From: Desulfuromonadales bacterium
GTDB lineage: Bacteria; Desulfobacterota; Desulfuromonadia; Desulfuromonadales; BM103
Length of the DNA stretch: 16,333 bases
Assembly (NCBI GenBank): GCA_030640215.1
Contig: DAOWJU010000314.1
Coordinates: 1 to 16,333, forward strand
Direction: 5' to 3'
In this document: in pieces, positions 1 through 7,403 of the stretch
Layout: every line of letters begins with the position of its first letter
Numbering within the stretch: position 1 is the first letter of the stretch
Notes under the pieces: model-generated
Told to the model about the DNA's origin: nothing
The model's database searches: none
What the model saw: only the letters and a program-made list of their open reading frames with translations
Made by a program: the position numbers and the translations under genes

Positions 1-863
1 ATGCCGAAGATTTCCAGTCCGCCAGTCGGTCTGTCAAAAAGCAAGACATCCCAAACCAGCGCGAGCGTTGGTTGGAGCAGTAGAACCAGCCCGGCAACCG
101 TCGCCTGAATATGTTTGATCGCCGATGAAATCAATGTCCAGCCGATGGTGGTACAAATCACTCCGACGCCGAGCAGGGCGAGGAATGAACCGCTGCTGGG
201 AATGGCGAAGCTCGCTCCATTGATCGGAGTGGCTGCTGCGAGCAGAAATGTGCTGGGGATCGAGATTGTCAGCATGGCCGGAACACTGTTTACGGAACTG
301 TCATTCATCGCGGACTTCAGCAACAGAATGTAGCCAGAATAGAATATACCTGCTAGCAGCCCCAGGAAAATTCCCAGTTTGTAGCCTAGTTCAAGACTCT
401 TCCAGTCCACGCCGGTGATAAAAAATAGACCACACAGCGCCATGACAACTGCGCACATGAACAGCCTGGAAACCCGTTGTTTGAAGATCAGCCACGATAA
501 AAGTGCCGTGAAGAACACCTGAAAGTTGGCCAGCAGAGTGGAAAGCCCTGGGCCAACCAGATCGATGCTGCGATGCCAGCACATAAAATCCATAGCCAGA
601 AAAATACCGCTGCAACAGAGCAGCAACCTGGCGCTGCGCGCCATCTTAAGATTCTTCCCCTGCAGCAACATCAGCACCAGCAGAGAAATCCCTGCAAAGA
701 ACATCCGATAGAATCCGGCGCTGTCGGGTGAAACTGCGGCAAACTTGATGAATATTGGAGAGAAACTGATACAGACGGAACCGATCAGTAGCCTGATCAG
801 CGGAAACTGCGCCTGGATGGATGGGTTGGTTTGTGCCACTCTGTTAATGTCGGTTTGTGTCAC
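1..863 (-). CDS. EamA/DMT-family permease, partial (C-terminus beyond left edge)
   Basis: This is a minus-strand reading frame that stays open to the left edge, so the C-terminus is missing. The translation is very hydrophobic with about ten membrane segments arranged as two similar halves. It has features typical of drug/metabolite transporter (EamA) permeases: an early stretch reading FSPIFIKFAAVSP, then FYRMFFAG, and near the edge a second-half signature with GWTLISSAIKHIQATVAGL and LLQPTLALVWD. The family exports small metabolites or amino acids across the inner membrane; the substrate cannot be told from sequence. I chose a GTG start at 863 because a stop lies two codons upstream and a GAGGAG stretch precedes it at a somewhat long distance; a second in-frame GTG lies at 839. 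It sits 51 bases downstream of the TonB-family gene on the same strand and may be co-transcribed with it. Confidence 0.82.
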   Translation of the reverse strand, partial: MTQTDINRVAQTNPSIQAQFPLIRLLIGSVCISFSPIFIKFAAVSPDSAGFYRMFFAGISLLVLMLLQGKNLKMARSARLLLCCSGIFLAMDFMCWHRSIDLVGPGLSTLLANFQVFFTALLSWLIFKQRVSRLFMCAVVMALCGLFFITGVDWKSLELGYKLGIFLGLLAGIFYSGYILLLKSAMNDSSVNSVPAMLTISIPSTFLLAAATPINGASFAIPSSGSFLALLGVGVICTTIGWTLISSAIKHIQATVAGLVLLLQPTLALVWDVLLFDRPTGGLEIFG

Positions 864-914
864 TACTTAACAATGCTCCTCTCTCCCTGCTGCCCAAAGA
901 ATACTTTGTTGGCC

Positions 915-1826
915 TTAATAAATACTGCCGGGACGTCGCCGGGATGATTGTCCACTGAGGTTGTACTGGAAGAAGGCCATGATCTTCAGGTCTTCATTGG
1001 GATAAGCACGCGGCAATGGTCCGTAGCTTGCTCCTTTGCGAATGGCACGTACGGTCTCGTTGTCAAGAGCTCGGTGACCGGAGCTTTCCAGAATCTGCAC
1101 ATCGGTAATGTTGCCTTTGCGATCTACGGTAATGCGTACCAGACAAGTCCCTTGTTGATTCCGTTGAGCTGCGTAGCTCGGATAGTTCCAGACATTGTAA
1201 ATGTTGGTGCGGAAGCGACGCATGAAGGAGATCAGCAGGTCTTGCTGGGCGTCCATCCAGACGGTGTCGCCCCTGGCAACGTCAGCCCTGTATTTGCGCC
1301 GCGCATCACTGTTGATTTGTGCCAGTGTGTCTGGCGAAATCTGAGTGAGAGTCTGCAAGTCTGGAACCTGTTGTGCCAGCTCCTCCTTTGGCTTGCTCTG
1401 CCATCCTTCCGGAGTTACTCGCGCTGCTGGTGTTGGCTCGGTTTTCTCTGGAGTCGCTTCTTTGCGGGGCTTTGGCTCTGTTTGCACCGGTGGCGGTGTT
1501 TTGCGAGCCGGTTCAGGAGCACGGACCATCTGCTCGCGATCTTCAGTGTCCTTGCCTTCCGGCGCCATCTCTTTTTCGACCACCTGATCTTTCTCTGCCA
1601 GTCGTTTCGCTGGTTTCTGGCGAGGTTTCTCGAGCTCTTTGCGGATTGGCAGGTCGAGTTCGCGTTCTCGGGCTTGCGGTGAGCGTACTTCCACATAGAC
1701 CGGTTCCGGGGTGGCGGTAGCCGGAAACAGCTTATACTTCGGCACCAGCAGCAGGAGCAAGTGCAGCAGCAGTGAGAGCAGGATAAATCCTGTTATTATG
1801 CGATTTTGACGTTGTTCTGCAGTCAT
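915..1826 (-). CDS. TonB-family energy transducer (TonB/TolA-like, C-terminal TonB domain)
   Basis: The protein has the layout of a TonB/TolA-type protein: a short cytoplasmic start, one membrane segment (about residues 11-30 from this start), a long Pro/Glu/Lys-rich periplasmic spacer (about 40-155), and a C-terminal TonB-type domain (about 200-285) with the recognisable run YPSYAAQRNQQGTCLVRITV, then GNITDVQILESSGH and LDNETVRAIRKG. Such proteins carry proton-motive energy from an ExbB/ExbD-type motor to outer-membrane receptors or stabilise the envelope. No exbB/exbD or receptor gene is in the window, so the partner is unknown. An in-frame ATG at 1853 would add nine residues, but it overlaps a TATAAT box and has no ribosome binding site; the ATG at 1826 is preceded by GGGGACAG, so I prefer it (303 residues). 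The permease gene follows 51 bases downstream. Confidence 0.85.
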   Translation of the reverse strand: MTAEQRQNRIITGFILLSLLLHLLLLLVPKYKLFPATATPEPVYVEVRSPQARERELDLPIRKELEKPRQKPAKRLAEKDQVVEKEMAPEGKDTEDREQMVRAPEPARKTPPPVQTEPKPRKEATPEKTEPTPAARVTPEGWQSKPKEELAQQVPDLQTLTQISPDTLAQINSDARRKYRADVARGDTVWMDAQQDLLISFMRRFRTNIYNVWNYPSYAAQRNQQGTCLVRITVDRKGNITDVQILESSGHRALDNETVRAIRKGASYGPLPRAYPNEDLKIMAFFQYNLSGQSSRRRPGSIY

Positions 1827-1851
1827 CTGTCCCCAATTAATAAAACATTTC

Positions 1852-1857
1852 ATTATA
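1852..1857 (-). promoter_or_regulatory. Putative -10 box for the TonB-family gene
   Basis: On the minus strand a perfect TATAAT occupies 1857-1852. No good -35 is visible 16-18 bases upstream. Its last bases overlap the upstream candidate ATG (1853-1851). If this box is used, transcription would begin near 1845, after that ATG, and the first usable start would be 1826. Confidence 0.4.
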
Positions 1858-1926
1858 TAACAATTAGCGCATTCACTGCCAGTATGGAATAAGACGTTTC
1901 TGCTTCTTTACGCCAGGGGAAAAAAG

Positions 1927-1955
1927 TTGACGATTTCTGGGTCATCCGGTATATT
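1927..1955 (+). promoter_or_regulatory. Sigma-70 type promoter of the phosphate acetyltransferase gene
   Basis: TTGACG at 1927-1932 and TATATT at 1950-1955 are separated by exactly 17 bases. The predicted transcription start is about 1962, which leaves a leader of roughly 35 bases carrying a strong GGAGGAG ribosome binding site before the ATG at 1998. Confidence 0.7.
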
Positions 1956-1997
1956 TTTCAGCTATTAATAAAGCCCTGTTTGAAGGAGGAGAGAGCA

Positions 1998-2999
1998 ATG
2001 CATCTCGTTGACCAGATCAAGGCAAAAGCACGCACCATCGTCCAGACAGTGGTGCTTCCAGAAAGTTATGATGACCGCATGATTCAAGCTGCAGAGCTGA
2101 TCACCAAAGATGGTTTGGCGAAAATAGTCCTGCTTGGAGATGTTTCTGTTCTTGAAGCCAAGGCTGGCGAGCTCGGCGTTTCTTTGGCTGGAGTAGAACT
2201 TATTGATCCGAAAAGCGCAGCACAGCTGGAAGGTTATGTTGCCGAGCTGGTGAAGCTTCGTGAAAAGAAGGGACTGACGGCCGAGCAGGCCCGTGAGACT
2301 CTGACCGGCGAGGATAATCTCTTCTTTGGCGCCATGATGGTTCGCAAAGGTGATGCTGGCGGTATGGTGGCCGGTGCCTTTAATACCACCGGTGATGTCC
2401 TGCGTGCCGCTTTTCAGGTTGTCGGTACTGCGCCTGGAATGAAAACAGTCTCTTCTGTCTTTCTGATGGTCACCAAGAATCCAGATTTCGGTGAAAATGG
2501 CGTCCTCTGTTTCGCTGATTGCGCTGTTAATCCGAATCCAAATGCTCAAGCACTCGCTGAAATTGCTGTGTCGACTGCCAGCAGTTGCAAAAGCTTCCTC
2601 GGTGCGGATGCGCGTGTTGCGATGCTCTCCTTCTCAACCAAGGGCAGCGCCAGTCACGAAGATTGCAACAAGGTGCTTGAGGCTCTTGAGATTGCCAAGG
2701 GACTTGATCCTGATCTGCAAATTGATGGTGAGTTACAGCTCGATGCTGCACTGCTGCCTAAGGTTGGTGACAAGAAGGCCCCGGGCTCTGCTGTTGCCGG
2801 CAAGGCCAATACCCTGATCTTCCCCACCCTTGATGCTGGCAATATCGGCTACAAGCTGGTTGAGCGTGTTGCCGGAGCAGAGGCGGTTGGCCCGATCATT
2901 CAAGGTCTTAACAAGCCGGTGAATGACCTCTCCCGTGGTTGTTCTGTTGACGATGTTGTCTCTGTCTCGGCGATTACTGCAGTTCAGGCACAGGGATAG
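1998..2999 (+). CDS. pta: Phosphate acetyltransferase
   Basis: The 333-residue product matches the short single-domain class of phosphate acetyltransferases, which interconvert acetyl-CoA plus phosphate with acetyl-phosphate plus CoA in the cytoplasm. Visible family motifs are GGMVAGAFNTTGDVLRAAFQ (121-140), VAMLSFSTKGSA (about 207-218), QIDGELQLDAAL (241-252), NTLIFPTLDAGNIGYKLVER (271-290) and the C-terminal NDLSRGCSVDDVV, where Ser312, Arg313 and Asp319 fall where the known active-site residues of the methanosarcinal enzyme lie. I chose ATG 1998 because GGAGGAG precedes it at normal distance; an in-frame TTG at 1980 would lie before the ribosome binding site. Together with acetate kinase at 5584-6849 it forms the Pta-AckA pathway, which can assimilate acetate or make ATP. 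It has its own promoter and terminator, so it is probably a single-gene transcript. Confidence 0.95.
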   Translation: MHLVDQIKAKARTIVQTVVLPESYDDRMIQAAELITKDGLAKIVLLGDVSVLEAKAGELGVSLAGVELIDPKSAAQLEGYVAELVKLREKKGLTAEQARETLTGEDNLFFGAMMVRKGDAGGMVAGAFNTTGDVLRAAFQVVGTAPGMKTVSSVFLMVTKNPDFGENGVLCFADCAVNPNPNAQALAEIAVSTASSCKSFLGADARVAMLSFSTKGSASHEDCNKVLEALEIAKGLDPDLQIDGELQLDAALLPKVGDKKAPGSAVAGKANTLIFPTLDAGNIGYKLVERVAGAEAVGPIIQGLNKPVNDLSRGCSVDDVVSVSAITAVQAQG

Positions 3000-3036
3000 C
3001 TCTCCGTTCCCGCTCAATATTGTTTTTGTACGTCCC

Positions 3037-3071
3037 TTAAGGGTTGATAGCTGCTTGCTATCGACCCTTAA
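3037..3071 (+). terminator. Terminator after pta
   Basis: A 15-base inverted repeat (TTAAGGGTTGATAGC at 3037-3051 and its complement at 3057-3071, with one G-T wobble) closes a five-base loop. Only a short T-rich stretch follows (ATTTGTG and then TTTTGT), so termination may be imperfect. It separates pta from the coiled-coil gene. Confidence 0.65.
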
Positions 3072-3126
3072 TTTGTGCCATTTTGTCACTGATAGACTTA
3101 CCGAGTTGTATTTCCGGGGGGAATGA

Positions 3127-5451
3127 ATGCTCATCTACGAAGCTGAAGGTTTTCTCGAAGTAGAATCGAAACATATCCAACAACTATGTCGCTCGACAAC
3201 GGCTGTTTCTCTAGGTAATCCTGAGCTTAAGACCTCTGCTGTTGACGCAGTCCTTTGCGATTCTCTTAACAACTCCAAATCATGCTGTCACGTTGCGTTT
3301 TATTCCAAGGCATTAAAGAGAGCCTTCGTCTTTGCTGTCAAAGGCTCTGAAAAACGTTCCCCATGGCAGATTGGGCAAGAGACCCTCGCCCAACTCGGCT
3401 TCCAACTTGAGGATGTTAATCTTAAACTCAGCGGCGCGATGTTAGAAGTTGTCTTACGCGATGTCCCTGGTCTTCTCAGCCCCGCTGAGGCGCGCAAGCA
3501 GCGTACAGAAAAAGTATCACTTCTGGCTGAATTCCAAAGTTCCTACGATAAAGCTCCTGACAGTGTTCAGGGTAAAAAAGCTGCCCTCAAGTTGAACGCA
3601 GAAAAACGTATGAAAACTCAATCTGACGAGTTGCGCCAGGTCATGGAAACATTATTCGCATCTAAAGAGGATGAGAATGCCGAACTTGAAGCGCACATGA
3701 ATCAAGTAAGAGACCTGACCTCAAGGTTGGAGGCTGCCGAGGTTCTTGCAGAATCTGAACGCAACCAGCGTGAGATGAGTGAATCGATTACAGTGGCTGC
3801 CGAAAAGCGCATCCAGGAACTTGAAGAAGTCCTTGTCGATGTCGAGACAACGGCGGCAGATGCGTTAAAGCAAAAACGAAAAGTTACGCAACTCCAGAAG
3901 CGCGTCAAGAAACTTGGCCTGGAATTGGACTCTGCTGAAGTCAAGGTGAAGAAGGAACGTGAAAAGCAGGAACAACTTATTCCTGAGGTTAAGGCTGCCC
4001 ATGAGCAGGTCTCTCTCCTGGAAAATGAACGTGAAGATGCGGAAACGGCTCTTAAAAATATTCAGGAGAAACTGGTAGAGGAGCAGGCTGAAAAATCTCA
4101 ATTGAGTGAGAATCTTCAGACGGCCGAACTCCAAGTCAAAACCCTCCAGAAGGAGATTGAAAACGCTGAGAAAGAAGTGGCTCACCATGATGCAGAGGCA
4201 AAGACGTCTGAGGGTGTTCAGGCTGAACTTATAGAGGTGCAGCAAGAGTTGCAAGTCTCCCTTGATCTCAATAGTGCTCTGGAAGAGAAACTGGCAACTG
4301 CCATTGAAGAGAACGCGAACTCTAGGGAGAGCTTGCGAAAGGCCGAAAAAGCAACCAGTGACAAGAATCAGGAAGAAGAGCAAATGACCGCTCTGACGGA
4401 AGAGAACGAACATCTCGCCGGTGAGTTCAAAAACCTCCGTGATGAATATGCTCAGGAACGTAGCATTCGCAAGCGTCTTGAGAAGGGGGCCTTAGAAGAA
4501 GACAAACGCATCCAGGAACTTGAAGACGCTCTTGCCAGGGCGGCTGAAAATGTATCAAAAATGCCTGCTGATGAGGATGCTTCTAAAAGAGACGCTCAGA
4601 AAATTGTCTCTCTCCGGTTAGAATTGCAAAATTCGATTCAACAATTCAAGGCAGCTCAACAGTCTCAAGAAGAGTTAGAGTCTGAAGTTGATGAAGCACA
4701 TAAGCTGATCGATTCGCTTGAAAAAATGCTGCGGGAAACTGATAGTGTCGCCAAGGACCAGCGCTCTTCTGAGAAGTCTAAAGAGAGTGGAAGTCAGCAG
4801 GTACAGGAGCTTGAAAAGCAGCTGAAAGCGGTTGAAAGTCAACTTGAGCAAGAACTTGTCGAACAGAAAAGACTCGCCAAGGCTGTTGCTGCTGCAGAGA
4901 AGAAAATCACTGCACAGGGCGAGGCGCTTAAGCAAGAAGAGGCGATCAGGAAAGAACAAGATGTACAGCTTGCGGAACGGGCTCGGCAAGTTGTCGCGTC
5001 AGATACTGTGTCACAGAGTCTGGCAAAGCCAACCAAATCAACAAAACCACTACCACATGAATTGCGTCCTGGCCCTAAAAAGGGTGCCTTCTTTCGTCCC
5101 GATTGGGATCTGGAAGGGTTGCCTTGTGAATCATCTAAAGAGGTTTTTAAGGCGTGGGAGACGGTCTTTAATGTCCAGACTTCACTGGAAGGCTATCCGT
5201 CGCAGTACTGCATGGCCTTTCTGGTTGTGTTGCGCATGAAGAAGCAGAAGAAGCTTTATATGCTCTATCGTCTCAAGTTGAGCAAGCATACGCTGGTTTG
5301 TGTCCCTGCCAAACCCGTTAAAGATGAAGCTTCTTTGAAGCAAGCTATCAAGGAGGGTCTGAACTTTCTGAAGCTGAGCGGTTTTGAGATGGATGAAATG
5401 GCAGGTGAAAATATTGATAGTTCCTTGAGTGGTTATTTCCTGGAGAGTTGA
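3127..5451 (+). CDS. Long coiled-coil protein of unknown function between pta and ackA
   Basis: I do not recognise this 774-residue protein. It has three parts. Residues 1 to about 120 look globular, with a beta-rich stretch (KRAFVFAVKG) and an amphipathic helix, and no signal peptide. Residues about 135-625 are extremely rich in Glu, Lys, Gln and Leu with heptad-like spacing and almost no Pro, as in a long parallel coiled coil. A Pro/Lys-rich linker (about 635-655) then leads to a second globular domain (about 655-774) containing FFRPDWDLEGL and KLYMLYRLKL. No Walker motif is seen, so it is not an SMC-type ATPase, and no membrane segment is evident; it is probably cytoplasmic and structural or scaffolding. 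The ATG at 3127 follows a GGGGGGAA stretch. Terminators on both sides suggest its own transcript. Calling it real is supported by length, composition and the lack of a competing frame; its role is unknown. Confidence 0.85.
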   Translation: MLIYEAEGFLEVESKHIQQLCRSTTAVSLGNPELKTSAVDAVLCDSLNNSKSCCHVAFYSKALKRAFVFAVKGSEKRSPWQIGQETLAQLGFQLEDVNLKLSGAMLEVVLRDVPGLLSPAEARKQRTEKVSLLAEFQSSYDKAPDSVQGKKAALKLNAEKRMKTQSDELRQVMETLFASKEDENAELEAHMNQVRDLTSRLEAAEVLAESERNQREMSESITVAAEKRIQELEEVLVDVETTAADALKQKRKVTQLQKRVKKLGLELDSAEVKVKKEREKQEQLIPEVKAAHEQVSLLENEREDAETALKNIQEKLVEEQAEKSQLSENLQTAELQVKTLQKEIENAEKEVAHHDAEAKTSEGVQAELIEVQQELQVSLDLNSALEEKLATAIEENANSRESLRKAEKATSDKNQEEEQMTALTEENEHLAGEFKNLRDEYAQERSIRKRLEKGALEEDKRIQELEDALARAAENVSKMPADEDASKRDAQKIVSLRLELQNSIQQFKAAQQSQEELESEVDEAHKLIDSLEKMLRETDSVAKDQRSSEKSKESGSQQVQELEKQLKAVESQLEQELVEQKRLAKAVAAAEKKITAQGEALKQEEAIRKEQDVQLAERARQVVASDTVSQSLAKPTKSTKPLPHELRPGPKKGAFFRPDWDLEGLPCESSKEVFKAWETVFNVQTSLEGYPSQYCMAFLVVLRMKKQKKLYMLYRLKLSKHTLVCVPAKPVKDEASLKQAIKEGLNFLKLSGFEMDEMAGENIDSSLSGYFLES
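3808..3827 (+). repeat. 20-base direct repeat inside the coiled-coil gene, copy 1
   Basis: CGCATCCAGGAACTTGAAGA occurs here and again identically at 4507-4526, in the same reading frame, 699 bases (233 codons) apart. Both copies encode RIQELE followed by an acidic residue within the coiled coil. Confidence 0.8.
4507..4526 (+). repeat. 20-base direct repeat inside the coiled-coil gene, copy 2
   Basis: This is the second identical copy of the 20-base repeat at 3808-3827. The surrounding codons differ, so the similarity is local rather than a recent long duplication. Confidence 0.8.
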
Positions 5452-5498
5452 TAGCAGGCTCCGGGTAGATGCCCCGGTTTAGCGATTGCTTAGTAATG

Positions 5499-5540
5499 AC
5501 AACGAAAGGCCAGGGGAAATCCCTGGCCTTTCGTTGTTTT
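5499..5540 (+). terminator. Strong terminator after the coiled-coil gene
   Basis: A perfect 17-base-pair inverted repeat (arms 5499-5515 and 5521-5537, loop GAAAT) is followed by TTTT. A smaller CCGGG...CCCGG hairpin lies just before it at 5461-5477. The gene is convergent with acetate kinase; there is no good T-tract on the minus strand, so the structure mainly serves the plus-strand transcript. Confidence 0.85.
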
Positions 5541-5583
5541 ATCATGAGTTTGACGTGTCACTCATGGTGCAAATATGAGTGAA

Positions 5584-6849
5584 TTATTTGCGTTGGAACT
5601 CCTTTGAAGAAAAGCTGTACGCGAAGTTCATATGGTCAGTGTAAGTGCCTTCGAGAATTGCAACAACATCCTCAGTAAAGACCAGCTCTTCATCGGTCGG
5701 AATAACGAAAACCTTGACCGGAGAGTCCGGAGTGGTTATCTCGTTCTCAGTCTTGCGAGTCATGGTGTTGCGGTTCTTCTCCCTGTCGAGGATAATCCCC
5801 ATGAATTCGAGCCCCTCTACAGCCTTCTCGCGAATTAGCCAACCCATCTCACCAACTCCCGCTGTAAAGACCACTGCATCAATGCCGCCGGTTGCGGCAG
5901 CATAAGAGCCAATGTATTTCTTCAGGCGGTAGGCCTCGATGTCGAGTGCCAGTTGGCAACGACTATCGCCTTCTTCGGCGGCTTCAATAACATCACGGCG
6001 GTCAGTGAATTGACCGGTGATGCCAAGAATCCCCGCCTTTTTGTTAAGGATGTTGTCGATCTCCTGAGGTGAAAGATCTTCCTGCCCCATGATAAAGGCC
6101 GGAATAGCAGGGTCAATGTCACCACAGCGGGTACCCATAACCGCGCCTTCAAGCGGGGTCAGCCCCATAGATGTGTCTACAGAGATACCGTTTTTGATGG
6201 CTGCATGCGAGACGCCGTTACCAATGTGCATGGTAATGATGTTGCACTCTTTGGGCTCTTTGCCGAGCATGACCGCGGCACGCTTGGAGACGTAAAGATG
6301 ACTGGTGCCATGGAATCCATAGCGGCGCACGCCATATTTTTCATACCACTCATGGGGCAAGGGGTAGGTGTAGGCTGACTCCGGCATGGTCTGGTGGAAG
6401 GCGGTATCAAAAATTGCAATGTGCGGCACCTCAGGGAGGACTGACTGTGCCGCCTCTATTCCGGAAATATTTGGTGGATTGTGCAACGGGGCCAGATGCT
6501 GAACTTCTTTGATCGCATCCAGAACTGCATCATCAATCATTATTGAACAGGTGAATTTCTCGCCGCCATGAACGACCCGGTGGCCGACTGCTGAGATTTG
6601 AGTTATTTCACTGACAACACCGTACTCCTTGTCCGTCAGGATTTTGATGATCAGGTGGATGGCGACTTTATGGTTGGGGCATTCATATTCCTCCCGATAG
6701 GTTTCTCGTCCGGGAACTTCATGAATGATGAAGGAATCACCAATAGTGACGCGTTCGACCATACCCTTGGCGATGACTTGTTTTTTCTTCCAATCGTAAA
6801 GCTGATACTTTACCGACGAGCTGCCGCAATTGAGTGCCAGGATATCCAT
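5584..6849 (-). CDS. ackA: Acetate kinase
   Basis: This 421-residue protein is an acetate kinase (ASKHA fold), which makes ATP and acetate from acetyl-phosphate and ADP, or the reverse. Residues match the Methanosarcina enzyme numbering closely: Asn7 in LNCGSSSVKYQL, Arg91 in GHRVVHGGE, His123 in LAPLHNPPN, Asp148 in FDTAFH, His180 in YGFHGTSH, Arg241 in GTRCGDIDP, and a conserved Glu in IPTDEE (387/388). The nucleotide-binding FTAGVGE is at 328-334. Two details differ from the commonest pattern: GNGVSHAAI at 210-218, where most relatives read GNGCSLAAI or GNGASxxAI, and a tail of about 20 residues past the usual end. The ATG at 6849 is preceded by GGAGGAAGAG. It partners with pta at 1998-2999 but is convergent to it. 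No confident promoter could be picked in the AT-rich upstream region. Confidence 0.96.
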   Translation of the reverse strand: MDILALNCGSSSVKYQLYDWKKKQVIAKGMVERVTIGDSFIIHEVPGRETYREEYECPNHKVAIHLIIKILTDKEYGVVSEITQISAVGHRVVHGGEKFTCSIMIDDAVLDAIKEVQHLAPLHNPPNISGIEAAQSVLPEVPHIAIFDTAFHQTMPESAYTYPLPHEWYEKYGVRRYGFHGTSHLYVSKRAAVMLGKEPKECNIITMHIGNGVSHAAIKNGISVDTSMGLTPLEGAVMGTRCGDIDPAIPAFIMGQEDLSPQEIDNILNKKAGILGITGQFTDRRDVIEAAEEGDSRCQLALDIEAYRLKKYIGSYAAATGGIDAVVFTAGVGEMGWLIREKAVEGLEFMGIILDREKNRNTMTRKTENEITTPDSPVKVFVIPTDEELVFTEDVVAILEGTYTDHMNFAYSFSSKEFQRK

Positions 6850-7054
6850 AAGCTCTTCCTCCAGTGGTCAGATGTGAATTTTTTTTATGCGATAATAAAG
6901 AAATGCCGTTTTATTCTTATTTTTTTAGCCACGCTTGATTCTTTCTTAAGCCACAGTTTACAGGCGCTTGCAGCTATAAAACATGTCGTGAAAGGGTAAT
7001 GTAAGGGGTGATAAATTGCAAGTATTTTAAGGGCGAATTGATGTCTGTTTGCGC

Positions 7055-7083
7055 TGGACAGAATTTATTTGTTGCGGTAAACT
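7055..7083 (+). promoter_or_regulatory. Sigma-70 type promoter of the ferredoxin gene
   Basis: TGGACA (7055-7060) and TAAACT (7078-7083) are separated by 17 bases. The predicted start is near 7090, giving a leader of about 47 bases with an AGAGGAGG ribosome binding site (7121-7128). The 287-base stretch 6850-7136 otherwise holds no gene; it is AT-rich next to ackA and must carry the ackA promoter too. Confidence 0.5.
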
Positions 7084-7136
7084 CCCCTCCTAAAAGTTTC
7101 TCATAATCACAAAATTCTAAAGAGGAGGTATGTTCC

Positions 7137-7307
7137 ATGGCTTACACAATTAATGATGAGTGTATCAATTGCGCCGCTTGTGCAGACACTTGCCCGGTTG
7201 ACGCTATCAGTGAGCAGGGTGATGTGCACGTGATCGATGCAGCACTATGCACTGACTGTGGCGCTTGTGTTGACAGTTGTCCTGTTGACGCAATCGAAGC
7301 TCCCTAA
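7137..7307 (+). CDS. Small 2[4Fe-4S] ferredoxin (56 residues)
   Basis: This is a 56-residue bacterial-type ferredoxin with two complete CxxCxxCxxxCP cluster motifs: Cys9, 12, 15, 19 (CINCAACADTCP) and Cys38, 41, 44, 48 (CTDCGACVDSCP). Each ends in PVDAI, showing the internal duplication typical of clostridial-type ferredoxins. It is a soluble low-potential electron carrier, and in anaerobes such proteins serve pyruvate or 2-oxoglutarate ferredoxin oxidoreductases and similar enzymes; the specific partner here is unknown. The ATG at 7137 is eight bases after a near-perfect AGAGGAGG. It stands alone between its own promoter and a strong hairpin terminator, which is usual for abundant single-gene ferredoxins. 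Confidence 0.96.
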   Translation: MAYTINDECINCAACADTCPVDAISEQGDVHVIDAALCTDCGACVDSCPVDAIEAP

Positions 7308-7331
7308 GCACCTCTGTAAAAAGTAAAAATG

Positions 7332-7369
7332 AGAAGGCCGTACCTGTTATTCAGGTACGGCCTTCTTTT
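7332..7369. terminator. Bidirectional terminator between ferredoxin and the DUF3426 gene
   Basis: A perfect 15-base-pair hairpin (arms 7332-7346 and 7352-7366, loop TTATT) is followed by TTTT on the plus strand. On the minus strand the hairpin is followed by a T-rich run as well, so it can end both convergent transcripts. Confidence 0.88.
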
Positions 7370-7403
7370 GTTCAATAGTCAACGTTTCGATAGAAAGACT
7401 GGA

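Noticed and set aside
948..1682. A long plus-strand open frame opposite the TonB-family gene
   Set aside because: The minus frame has a full TonB architecture and ribosome binding site. The plus frame is a mirror of its Pro/Glu/Arg-rich codons and has no recognisable domain.
1965..2549. A 194-codon minus-strand frame opposite pta
   Set aside because: The sense strand is unmistakable phosphate acetyltransferase; the antisense frame has no motif.
3865..4413. A 182-codon Leu/Phe-rich minus-strand frame opposite the coiled coil
   Set aside because: Antisense of Glu/Lys/Gln codons reads as Phe/Leu/Leu and looks falsely membrane-like. No start signal or family resemblance.
5544..5567. CATGAGT...ACTCATG inverted repeat as an ackA terminator
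   Set aside because: The stem is short, the loop is long and no T-run follows on the minus strand.
6850..7054. A sigma-54 promoter upstream of ackA
   Set aside because: TGGC-like stretches occur on the minus strand, but none has the required GC element at correct spacing.
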